A DNA stretch of 42,580 bases from the NCBI GenBank assembly GCA_032718475.1, contig JAUCBJ010007521.1, positions 1 through 42,580 of the forward strand, in the 5' to 3' direction. Source of the stretch: Nemertoderma westbladi (Eukaryota > Xenacoelomorpha > Nemertodermatida > Nemertodermatidae). The notes below the pieces were generated by a model, which searched no databases, was not told where the DNA came from, and saw only the letters and a list, made by a program, of their open reading frames with translations. This document shows, piece by piece, positions 32,886 to 42,580 of this stretch. The translations under genes and the position numbers were made by a program. Positions within the stretch are counted from its first letter, which is position 1; the number at the start of each line of letters is the position of its first letter.

Positions 32886-34435
32886 CGGCGCCTTTTATGT
32901 CTTTTACTAACTATAGGTTATATGGCCTTAACTAAAAATAATGGAAAATTCCCACTTAAAGTGATTTATTTCTTACCTCATTTATTAGTGGTGAATCCAT
33001 ATCTCAGTATCTGTGGGGCGAGTCAGAAATGTGAGTCATCAGCGAAATCTTATAATTATACTAACTATGGCCGTTTTCCAAAAGTCGGGGTGGGCGTGGG
33101 TGCCAATATAAAGCGGGAGAGTGGTATGCCAATATATAACTAGCCATAGTATAAATATAATTTGCTCGCTAAGATGGCTTACAGCTTCTGCTGCACGAAG
33201 GCCCCACCCCCACTCGTGTTCGTCACTTTCGTTTTTATAGGGTCTTTGGTTCACTGAATGAAATCCATGGAAAAATTTCCCAATTATCCACTCATGTAAT
33301 TTTTCTTTCCGCATTGTTTTGAATGGCAATGAAAATTCAAAGATATTTTTTTACAGGGTATTTTTTTCTAAATGTTAGTGAAATTTATAAATGAATATAG
33401 TGATTTATAAATTTTTTAAATTTGTTTAGAAATATTTCTAAAACTAAATATTCGAAACAACAAATTTTAAATTTTACAACAGCTTTTGAAGAAAAAGACA
33501 TATAAATCAAAATGTAATGTTAACCATTTTTAATTATTATTAATGTTTGTTCATTATTCATTCACCACAATCGAATCCTTGAATCTCTAAATCTGATTTA
33601 TCTCAATCAGCTTTATTTGTACCAACTCCTATAATATCAAATACACTCGTTTGTTATAGCGGTATTGTTTCTAATTAAGTAGATTGAAATAGACTATTCA
33701 ATCATTACAGTCTAAGAGTGTTTCACTGACATTCCCAGAATTTATTAGAATTCTCAATTTGAAAGATAATCTATAAGGCACTTGTTGTACTGTCAACACC
33801 TACTGATGTGGAATATTAATTCCTTCACAATAAATTAATGGCTTTTCGTTTGCCAAAGCTGTATTAAATAGAGTAAAAGGCTTAAAAGGCTAATTAGTTT
33901 AATATTTAGAATATTTTGATGAAATTTTAAACAAATACAGAATTTACGGCACCGTTCGTTTGAAAAAAGTAGAAAACAAGCAACCAAAGTAATGCATGAC
34001 CTACTTTTCACTTTTAAAAATTAACCTTCCAAATTCGCCATTCTGGTTAAATTATTCTGGTTTTCTTAACAAAATTTAGATTTTCTAATTTTTTTCTAGC
34101 CATTTCGAAACTTTTCGTGGTAAACATTTTGAAAAAAAACCCGTGTGGCTACCGTGTCCAATTATTTGGAATTTGTATCCCTTAAAATGTTATCTTTCGG
34201 TTCACTTGTGCCATGCAACCTTAACAAACTGAAATGACATTAATCTGTGTAAACGGATAAATTTGTAAATATCACAATGAATTCAGCATTCAAAACAAGA
34301 ACCTATATAACAAATCAACAATTATTATTAATATTAATTATAGTAGCACATGTTACTTCATTTTCCCGCCTCCATTAATTAATAATAATACAATAATAAT
34401 AATTATTACAATTATTATTACCATTATTACAATAT
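32886..34435. other. Non-coding AT-rich stretch
   Basis: RPP38 3' flank and AT-rich sequence. Open frames are short and without family signatures. An AAT/ATT trinucleotide run is at 34380-34425. Confidence 0.4.
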
Positions 34436-34439
34436 TTTC

Positions 34440-34860
34440 CCTTGTTCTTCCGCCACAGTGGCACCTCTTGCCCGGCCGCCACTGTGGCGCCCCGCCACCA
34501 CAGTGGCACCTTTTGCCCGGTCGCCACTGTGGCGCCCCACCGCCACTTTGGCAACCCTTTCTCCTCCGTCTGTGTGGCGCCCCCTTGCTATTCTGCCACT
34601 GTGGCACCCCCTTGCTCCCCCGCCACCGTCGCACCCCATTGATCCACCGCCACTGTGGCACCCCCTTGCTCCACCGCCACTGTGGCACCCCCTTGCTCCA
34701 CCGCCACTGTGGCACCCCCTTGCTCCTCCGCCACTGTGGCACCCCCTTGCTCCTCCGCCACTGTGGCACCCCCTTGCTCCTCCGCCACTGTGGCACCCCC
34801 TTGCTCCTCCGCCACTGTGGCACCCCCTTGCTCCTCCGCCACTGCGGCGCCCCATGCTCC
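34440..34860. repeat. 27-bp minisatellite (CTCCTCCGCCACTGTGGCACC...)
   Basis: The unit is 27 bp. There are about eight near-perfect copies at 34640-34850 and more diverged copies from 34440. Each copy contains the palindrome GCCACTGTGGC. Because 27 is divisible by 3, most reading frames stay open; the resulting long ORFs on both strands are artefacts. Confidence 0.95.
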
Positions 34861-34891
34861 ACCCCTAAGTACTCATTATATATAGTATTTA

Positions 34892-35213
34892 TTACAGGGT
34901 TCCAACTCACCTGGTAAAACCTGGAATAGTCAGGGAATTTCATTTATTCTTGAAATATCAGCAGGGAAAAGTCAGGGAATGTGATATGCAGGTAAAGATA
35001 AGCGAAAATGTGTAAAAAAAATTGTGCTCGCTTCGCCCTCATCACATCACTAAATATAAATTAAATGTAAACTCCGAATTTATCAAGAGAAGAGATATAG
35101 ATACTGTAGAAGTCGTATCAACTTTAGCCAGGGAATTTTTTCAAAAGGTCAGGGAATTGTGAGGGAAAGGTCAGGGAAAATTGAACGTGATGAAATTGAG
35201 TGGCAACGCTGTA
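34892..35213. mobile_element. MITE with CAGGGTTCCAACTC ends and GTCAGGGAA repeats
   Basis: The left end CAGGGTTCCAACTCAC mirrors the right end GAGTGGCAACGCTG. The interior has repeated GTCAGGGAATTT-type segments (34930-34980 and 35130-35180). A candidate, imperfect target duplication (TATTTATTA / TATTTGTA) flanks it. The ends fit hAT-type elements. Confidence 0.6.
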
Positions 35214-35219
35214 TTTGTA

Positions 35220-36685
35220 GGTCTATTCGTAAAATTACCATCTCCTCTGGGAGTGGCATAGCAATATGGGATCTAAATTATTTAAAGTTGTATGTTTGAC
35301 AAATTTAAAATTATTGCTAGTGGTAGGGGGGCTTATTCAATGTTAATTTTTTAATTAGTCGAGGGGGGGGGGGGGGTGAACATGAATATAACATTGTTTG
35401 GTAGGTGTATGTACCCCGGGTGGGTCTTTGAGGACACACATGCTATCTACCACATTGGAAATGAGGTCACAATTGGAATTGAGGACGTCCTCAATTCCAA
35501 AAACCTCAGAAATTAAATGTAGATGTTATATTTACTACAAAATGATGGTTTTTTTGTCATTTTTTCTAATGTCCAAATTTCCTCCGTAACCAACGCTCGG
35601 GTATGTTTAGGTTGTGTATCTGGTGAAATGTGTTAATATGAGTAATGTCCTCAATGTAATGGATTAATACGGATGATAATTAAGTCGCTTGAATTGAGTT
35701 GGAATTGAGGACCTTAGGTTTATCAGTGAATCTATAAAACTGATAGAGATTTTATTGCCAGATGTGTCTGGAAGTCCGTTGTTATGTCGGAATTGATGAC
35801 CATAGTTTATTAATTAGTGTACCGTGCTGTTAACCCCCAACCCACCCCCCAGAGTTTAATGCAAATTGAACAAAATGTAGCCAAAATGCAGAACTATAGT
35901 AGTAGAAGAAGAGGGCCCCCCCGCGTACTCCTCCCTAGCCTGGGCTACGGGCTGCATCTCGGAGGGCTATTAAAAACGTGCTAAATCGCGATGTTTAATG
36001 ACCATCTGTCACCAACAGTATCGATGCCTTCAACCAATCGTTGCCTATCGCCTACGCGTAGCCTAACCTCACGATGCCTGCCTTACTCGATAGCTGTTAC
36101 CAACCGTGAGTATTGATTCGTGTTGTTGCATCAACCAACCATCGCATATTCATCTTCGCGTAACCTAACTTCACGATGCATGGCTAGCCCCCACTACGCT
36201 ATTATATTATATATCGATTGCCAACTCACCACCGCTAGCCACGCACGGCTACTCCTCGACGGCTGTCGCCAAACCAATCCAACCAACCAAGCAGCCTCCT
36301 ACCAGTCCAACGCTATGATACGTGAAATTCCGCCACGTTCCAGCTACACGTATACGAACATTTCCATAGTTACTCAACCTAACCTAACCAATCCCACAGC
36401 ATCTGTGCCATATTGAAAGGCTACCACCACTAACATTATACTGCACGTTCTTATTATAATAATTATTGATTATTATCGCACACAACCCTATGATTCATAT
36501 TCTTTCACGTATTTCCTATCCACGCAATCAACCAGCCAGCTATTCATCCACGTTGCTCCCCATCTCTTTTCTTATTCGTTGATGATTATGACACGTACCA
36601 TCTCTTCTTCGTTGACTATGCCACATCGCAAATTTATATATATATAAGTGAATGTTTTTAATAAAATTCATCACTTGTAATCTTC
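35220..36685. other. Non-coding region with a G-tract and diverged duplication
   Basis: No gene supported. A G-tract of about 15-17 lies at 35361-35376. Around 36025-36190 an approximately 100-bp segment is loosely duplicated (CGTAGCCTAACCTCACGATGC / CGTAACCTAACTTCACGATGC). TATATATATAAG is at 36636-36648. Confidence 0.45.
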
Positions 36686-37020
36686 ATGGTAATATATTGA
36701 TACCATATCTAATTTTTTTTGTTCTCACTCTGAAATTGTGTTTTTTTCCTTAATAATTTATACATTATCTTACTCGTTGTATATTCGTTGGTCGGAAAAC
36801 GACACCGCATAAAATGATACTGTTTCCAGCATTGGGTATCGACCTAAAAACGAAAATCTGAGCTACGTGTCTCACCCGATCTTTGTTTTTGAGTCGATAC
36901 CTAATGTCAAACTCAGCATCATTTTTCTTAGGCATCGTTTTCCGACCAACACAATTTTAGAGTGAGAACTATGGTGTCAATTTATTACAGCGATACGGTT
37001 TAAAATTTATCACTTGTAAT
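36670..37020. repeat. ~300-bp imperfect hairpin bounded by 12-bp direct repeats
   Basis: GTTGGTCGGAAAACGA (about 36789) is mirrored by TCGTTTTCCGACCAAC (about 36938). GTTCTCACTCTGAAATTGTG (about 36720) is mirrored by CACAATTTTAGAGTGAGAAC. GGTATCGAC is mirrored by GTCGATACC. The whole is bounded by ATCACTTGTAAT at 36670-36681 and 37009-37020. It lies immediately before the ORF at 37046 and is either a MITE or a regulatory hairpin of the viral-like element. Confidence 0.7.
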
Positions 37021-37045
37021 ATTTTTCGTATTTATTATTATTATT

Positions 37046-38105
37046 ATGGCCTTAACGCAAAAAACCGGAGCAACAAATAGCTGGAAATTTACTTACAATA
37101 AATATACTTGTACCGTCGTTCACAGCAAGTATTTTATTGTGGAATCTCAGGAGGACAACGAATCAATTTGTTTTTCCCATCAAGATACCCGCTATTTGTT
37201 AGACATTCTAGCACCAACAACCAACATCAATCCAGACCAGCAATTATACCAGGTAGGATATATCCCACTCTTCGTTTTGCGCGGGGAAATTTGAATATTT
37301 CCATCAACCCCACATCGGGTGATGTTTACGTTCAGAAACAAGGCAAATGTAAAGTTCTCAACAAAGCTTTTACTGAAGTTCTAATTCAATACAGAGGGAA
37401 ATTATTGCAATTTCTCTCTCCACCGCTAGAGATTATTAGCGATCAATTCTACATTGAATTATCAAATCCAGAGTTTATTGGATTTGTAACAGCTTTTAAA
37501 GGAACCAACTATGTTGGCTTATGGAAAATCAGCCTCAGATACACTGATAGTGTTGGTTTTAACTATTATACAGGTTTCAATTTGTCAAAACAGGAACTAA
37601 CCGTTTTGTTGCGAGAGTGGGACAACCAAGTCGATGAAACAGACAAGCATCTTTTTGATAAAAATATCATTCAATTATCAGACCGTCTCAAAATGATTAA
37701 AACCAATAATAAAAAAATTATTATCACCAACACCGATAATTCTACTGAAGTAGGTGCCGGCGGAAATTCTATCGAGTTGCATTACTTGAATGATAAAGCC
37801 CATATTAGTTTTCTCAAAGAATCGCTGGATGGCGTTTCTCTTACTGAAGCCCATGTTGACGGTTTTGTCCTTTTGGATAAACCTAAAGCGTTCGTAGAGA
37901 TCCCATCACCTAATCCAGATGTTGAAGAGAGTTGCTCTCAACCGCAACAGGTCTTTCCTGAAATATTACCTCGGAAGCCAAGATCATCGACCGTAAATTT
38001 ACCAACGCATCACCTGCAAAGAAACAGAAAGTTGTCAGTAACCCAGTTCTAGTAGAGCCTGTTACTAATTCTCCATGGAAACCAGATTATTATCCTAACA
38101 TGTAA
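37046..38105 (+). pseudogene. Frameshifted ORF upstream of the polymerase, unknown (possibly PC4-like)
   Basis: The coding potential switches frame. An N-terminal frame is open 37046-37294. A second frame carries the body, open to 38052. A short continuation in a third frame, with a basic PAKKQK patch, ends at TAA 38103-38105. The changes fall near 37255-37290 and 37960-38000. The body has the segment WKISLRYTDS...YYTGFNLSKQELTVLL, whose strand-strand-'G..LS..E...L' order recalls the PC4/p15 single-strand DNA-binding fold; the N-terminal piece ends with a similar 'FSHQDTRYLLDIL'. That is weak pattern matching. It lies directly upstream of the polymerase on the same strand, so it is probably part of the same element. 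Confidence 0.45.
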
Positions 38106-38189
38106 GCCTAATCATAAGTTAAACTCTTTGCGGTTTCCAATAGTCATAAGCGATTGGTGATTGGTTTAAAATTATTTCCCTCGCTAGCA

Positions 38190-38196
38190 TATAAAT
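38190..38196 (+). promoter_or_regulatory. TATA-like box upstream of the polymerase ORF
   Basis: TATAAAT about 96 bases before the polymerase ATG (38292). A reasonable core promoter position, but unsupported beyond sequence. Confidence 0.4.
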
Positions 38197-38291
38197 GTTT
38201 AGATGTAGTCAATATCATATCATTTCATTTTATTTTAATCTTTGGAGATATTTTATTATTATTATTATTATTTATCTAAACAAACTTCAAC

Positions 38292-41200
38292 ATGGATAAA
38301 ATAACAATATGTTGTTCATTCTGTCATATGAATGTAACTAGACATAATTATTTACGCCACCTACGGTCACATTTTGAAAGTTATTCTTGTTTAAAGTGTC
38401 ATGTCGTGACTTCATGCAGCGAAATTTATAAACGACATGAATCGACTACTGGTTGTAAAGAAATGGAGTTCCGCACCTATCAATTGACTTGTTCTACCTG
38501 TAATAAAGAGTATACATATGACAATTATTTACGACACGATTGTCACTTGAAATGTTACTACACAAGAAAGCGTAAATTTCCGCAACATAAAAATATATTA
38601 TCTAGAAAAAACTTAAGGGTGGCTCTTGGTACATGCGCAACAATTTTTACGCGGGAACAAGAAGCTCACGATAATCGTCTTGAAATTTATGTCCACGACC
38701 TCCCAACTTCTAGAGATTATCCCGATGTAGAAACAGCAGTAATGCAAATTCGAGGTAATATTCTTCAGTTAATATTAGATAGATTGAAAGAAATGAATGT
38801 TCTTAGACTGTGGTTAGGTCTAAATGTATTAATGTACAGGTCACATTTTTCAGAAGGTGAGCAATTGGAAACCTTTTATTTTAATTCTTCCGGTGGTGCT
38901 ATTAATACTGTAGATTCGCCGCAAAGTTTTGACACATGGTTTGAGTATGTGTTGGGGAATATATTACAAAAAATAGCCATCTTTAACACACGTGGTTCTG
39001 GGTGGCGTATTAAATCTTTATTAAGGGTTGAAATTAAATTAGCTGAATCTAAGTGTAGGTCGTTACTATATAAGGGGCATGGGTATATGGAATTACCTAA
39101 GGCTCTTCTATCAGGTAAAAATTGTACAATAAATATACAAACGGTAGATAATGACTGTTTTAAATGGGCAATTATATCTGCAAAATTTAGTAGCAAAGTG
39201 AAAAACAACAAACAGTGTACTTCATCGTACAAAAATTATATGACTCATTTCATTTTTGACAACGGGAACAAAGATTATCCAACAGAGTGGCAGTTAGCAA
39301 TTAAACTTTTTGAAAAACAAAATTCAAAATATATAATTAATTTATTATGTTGGAATAACGACAACAAACGCACCCCAGTATCTATATTAAGACAACCTCC
39401 GTTTAGTAAAATTACACCTGATAAACAGTTATTAAATATATTACTTGTAGTAAAAAATAACAATGTACCTAAACTGAATCATTATGTTTGCATAACTAAC
39501 TTGAATCGATTGCTGAATACGAGAGCACTTCATATCAGGAATAGGAAATATTGCGAAAGGTGTTTGGCTCATTTTTTTCGAGCGGAAGTTCTTCATCGAC
39601 ACCGTCTCGCCTGCTACCAAGGAAGAAGTCAGCGCGAGAAACTACCTAATAAAAAAAGAACACACATTAGTTTTACAAATTTAGATAGAACCTTATCCCC
39701 ATTGTTTGTCACCTACTTTGATATAGAATGTATCTTACAACCGTCAGTTAATAATCAAATTATACAGGAGCATATACCGTGTGCTGTGAGTTATTTAATT
39801 GTTCCCAATACTGAATTAATTGATGCTCCAAAATGTCATTTGAAAACATTCGTAAAGTCAAATAATAATAATTGTATTCAAGATTTCTTAGATTCATTAT
39901 ATACTGATTTAACTGAATTATGTTGTTGGTCAGAAATATACACTCATAAAACTATGTCATTTACTAATATTGATTTTGTAAATTTTGAACAAGCAAAATT
40001 TTGTTTTTATTGTAATGTTACTTTAATAATAATGTTGGGAAAAACAGACACCATTCACATATTACAGGTAAATATATTGCGGTAGCCTGTAATAGTTGTA
40101 ACCGAAGTTTATCATTGAAACGATACCTGTATGTACTTTGCGGGCACAATTCCAACAATTACGATATACATTGTATATTACAAAGCGGATTTAGAGATAA
40201 GAAATACACAGATTGGGATATAAAGGTTATACCGAGAAATACAGAACGATATATTTCACTGAGTGCCTTTATCCCAATTAAAAACACTTCTAAGAAAATT
40301 GAGTTACGTTTCTTAGACACATATCAATTTTTAAGCTTTTCTTTAAGTAATTTAGTTGAGTGTTCAACAAAGGATGTAGCCAGTCATGATATAAGCTCAA
40401 TTTTACCTATTACTCTACAAGAAATGAAATATTTTTATCCAAACTTGAATAACTCAACGATTAAACGGAAAGGAGTATTTCCATACGAGTACTTGACAGA
40501 TATAAATAAATTTAATGATACTGGTTTGCCGTCTATAAATAATTTTTTTAGTAACTTAAGTCAAAAAACATGCACAATTGAAGATTATAGGTTTGCGGGA
40601 ATATCATGGGTATAATTCGACTGTGTGAATCTCAAAGATTATCTTTTAGCCTATTTAAAACTTGATGTTTGTTTGCTTGCCGATATATTTGAGAATTTTA
40701 GGAATGTTTGTAAACAAAATTACGATTTAGAAGCGGTTTTTTACTGTAGTATCGCGTCATTTACCTATGATTGCGCGCTAAAATATAATAAATGTAAAAT
40801 AGAATTAATAAAGGATTATCAGACATATAGAGATTTTGAAAAATCAATTAGGGGTGGTGTTTCATTTTGTCGAAAACATTATATAGAATCAAATATACCA
40901 GGTACAAGTACATATGATTCTACTAAGGAAGAATGCCATATTTTTAATATTGATTTCAACTCTTTATATTCTGGGAATTTAAGTAAAAAACTACCCACCT
41001 CACAATTCAAAGAAGTAAGTATTAAACATTTAGAGAATGCAATACCAGAAAAACTAATCGAGTACTTGGTAGATTTAGACATTGAGGGATCTACTGGATA
41101 TTTTTTAATATGTGATTTAAATTATCCCAAGGCTATTCACGATCAAACATTACAATTACCGTTAGCCCCCGAGCATTTAAGTAGGCTAAATATTTGGCTA

Positions 41201-41855
41201 TTTAGCTAAATTGGATATGTATGATCTGTATTACAATAAATTGCTACCTATTGAGAAAGAATTAAACTGCCGTATTGAAATTGCTGCATCAGACACTGAC
41301 TCTTTGATAGGTTGTTACTATAATACATCGCAGAATAATTTTTTAAAAGCATTAATTAAAAATAATATTTTAGATACATCCAATTACCCTAAGGATCACC
41401 CGCTCTACAGCGATAAAAATAAATCCAGACTCTATTACTGTAAAGACGAACTAGCCTCACGTGAAATTAAACAAGCAGTATTTTTAAGACCAAAATTATA
41501 TTCAATTTTGGAATGGAATAATAAAAATATTCGTAGAGCAAAAGGTATTACAAGAGCTGTTGTGGAAACGAATATTACACATGAAGAATATTTAAAAGCA
41601 TATAACTCAAATGAAGAAATAAAAAAAAACATACACAGATTTCAATCTAAATTACATCGTATTTATACCTTAAAGCAAAATAAATTTGCACTCAGTAGCT
41701 TTGATGATAAACTTTATTGGCTTAATAAAAATCAATCGCTTCCTTGGGGGCACTATAAAACAAACCTCAAAAAACCTATAAAAATATCAAATATACCAAT
41801 TTATGAAGAACCAAAAGACGACGGTGTTGATGATGAATTATCAAATAGTAAATAA
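38292..41855 (+). pseudogene. Protein-primed family B DNA polymerase of a Maverick/adintovirus-like element, broken
   Basis: The N-terminal segment has Cys/His zinc-finger-like clusters (C7/C8, C11 ... H; then CSTC). A second CERC...H..H..C cluster begins at residue 421, just before exonuclease motif I, YFDIE (Asp 477, Glu 479; 39720). Exonuclease motif II-like HNSNNYD lies near 40144-40172, polymerase motif A DFNSLY at 40952, and motif C SDTDSL at 41289-41306. This order identifies the DNA_pol_B_2 type used by Mavericks/Polintons, adintoviruses and bidnaviruses. The gene is inactive. A frameshift occurs near 40040-40060, an in-frame TAA lies at 40613-40615, and a deletion with frame change lies near 41195-41215. 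The deletion removes the region between motifs A and C where motif B (K...N..YG) should be. Confidence 0.85.
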
Positions 41856-42384
41856 AAATATAAGTTGTAAGCAGATTATTTATGGACTTAATTTGAAAGA
41901 ATTAAAAAAGCAATTGAATGGTAAAATTGTACTCAAACCTAATCAGTTTATATATAAGGTATTTGGTGCAACCATATTAATGTTTACAAATGGACGAATA
42001 ACAATTCTCGGTGGAAAATATAATTTTAATAAAGTGAAAAAACATATATTAGAAAAAACAAACATTAATTTGATTTTTAAATCAATCAATTTGTGTACTT
42101 ATATTTTTAGTATCGATACTGTAATTTATAGGTTACTTATAAATAATATCGGGTTTTATGTTATATTTGATAATGTTAAACTAGAAATTTCATACGACCC
42201 TGAAATATTCAATAACTGTAAAGTCAGAATAAATAATATTGTTGTTGTTTGCTGTTTCTACACTGGTAAATGTACATTAATGTGTTCCCCGTTTAAATTT
42301 CATATATATTATCCTATTTTCAACAAGCTGGTTAATAATTTATTATTGTTTGGTGTGGGGGTTTTTGATGTAAAATATAATTAG
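41803..42384 (+). CDS. TBP-like protein overlapping the polymerase 3' end
   Basis: Intact ORF of 193 residues that overlaps the end of the polymerase frame by 53 bp. It shows two repeats of a pattern typical of the TATA-binding protein saddle. Repeat 1 (about residues 22-88) has LNLKELKKQL, then PNQF, then ATILMFTNGRITILGGK and a following helix. Repeat 2 (about 90-185) has KSINLCTYIFS, then SYDPEIF, then NIVVVCCFYTGKCTLMC and a final helix. In TBP the matching blocks are 'LDLK', 'P.RF', 'T.LIF.SGK.V.TGAK', and 'Y.PELFPGL', 'V.L.IF.SGKVVLTG'. The start could be Met1 or Met10/11. The identification is by eye and needs a profile search. A viral-type TBP paralogue is known from African swine fever virus and some giant viruses; I know of none next to a Maverick polymerase. 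Confidence 0.6.
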   Translation: MKNQKTTVLMMNYQIVNKNISCKQIIYGLNLKELKKQLNGKIVLKPNQFIYKVFGATILMFTNGRITILGGKYNFNKVKKHILEKTNINLIFKSINLCTYIFSIDTVIYRLLINNIGFYVIFDNVKLEISYDPEIFNNCKVRINNIVVVCCFYTGKCTLMCSPFKFHIYYPIFNKLVNNLLLFGVGVFDVKYN

Positions 42385-42465
42385 TACCGGTACGAGTGAA
42401 ATTTATTGTTGTTGTTGCTGTTTGGTGGTGGAGATTTTTACTGTAAAATATATATATTAAATTGA
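42340..42465. repeat. Diverged ~70-bp tandem duplication at the end of the TBP-like ORF
   Basis: The end of the ORF (ATTGTTTGGTGTGGGGGTTTTTGATGTAAAATATA) reappears about 70 bp downstream as CTGTTTGGTGGTGGAGATTT, then TACTGTAAAATATA. The following 42466-42580 shows no gene. Confidence 0.5.
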
Positions 42466-42580
42466 AGGGAGAAGAAATTTATGAATATTTTTTTAAAATC
42501 AATAACTAGTTTGAGGGGGAAATTAACTTCAGTAGAGCGATTGTTTCTTGTAACACTCAAGTAGGCATAGTATACTCAGC

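Noticed and set aside
34353-34943. Long ORFs on both strands (up to 196 codons) encoding PQWRRSKGV-type repeats
   Set aside because: They are a by-product of the 27-bp minisatellite, which keeps several frames open; no start context, family or splice support.

Overview
This is a eukaryotic (animal) nuclear window: AT-rich, full of transposon remnants, with spliced and intronless genes. A ciliary protein gene (CFAP57) and the nuclear-encoded proteins MRPL23, CLP1 and RPP38 point to a metazoan. The many short palindromes (TAGGCCTA, TACTGTA, TACCGGTA) and the foldback-type elements suggest a marine invertebrate, perhaps an echinoderm or tunicate. The species cannot be fixed from this sequence.

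Layout. 1-1.6 kb (minus): a two-exon, transposase-like gene of unknown name with an in-frame TGA, running toward the left edge. 2.46-9.96 kb: a 7.5-kb foldback-like element with long inverted arms built from a ~150-bp satellite, a candidate 8-bp target duplication, and a 5'-truncated LINE inserted in one arm only. 10.1-12.8 kb: a second LINE tail, a palindromic minisatellite and an inverted-repeat element. 12.9-19.7 kb (plus): CFAP57 in three exons; both introns carry inverted-repeat elements, while the last exon is an unbroken 3 kb. 22.5-25.5 kb: a LINE remnant, a MITE with a C-tract beside it, and a 1.65-kb terminal-inverted-repeat element with a 9-bp target duplication. 25.8-28.0 kb (plus): three closely packed intronless genes (ROMO1-like, MRPL23, CLP1). 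28.8-29.6 kb: a hAT-type MITE with perfect ends and an 8-bp duplication. 30.8-32.9 kb: a divergent intronless pair, an FG-GAP/PQQ-like membrane protein (minus) and RPP38 (plus). 34.4-35.2 kb: a 27-bp minisatellite and another MITE.

The last 6 kb (36.7-42.4 kb) is the most interesting part. It is a decayed segment of a Maverick/Polinton- or adintovirus-like element: a hairpin upstream of a frameshifted ORF, then a protein-primed family B DNA polymerase broken by a frameshift, a stop codon and a deletion. Overlapping the polymerase 3' end is an intact 193-residue ORF whose sequence pattern looks like the two-repeat fold of a TATA-binding protein. A TBP-like gene beside a Maverick-type polymerase is not something I know to be described.

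How the genes relate: ROMO1-like, MRPL23 and CLP1 lie head to tail with gaps of 82 and 136 bp. Pyrimidine-AG tracts sit just upstream of the second and third start codons, which would fit an operon resolved by trans-splicing; this is inference. All similarity statements come from recognising family motifs by eye, with no database search.
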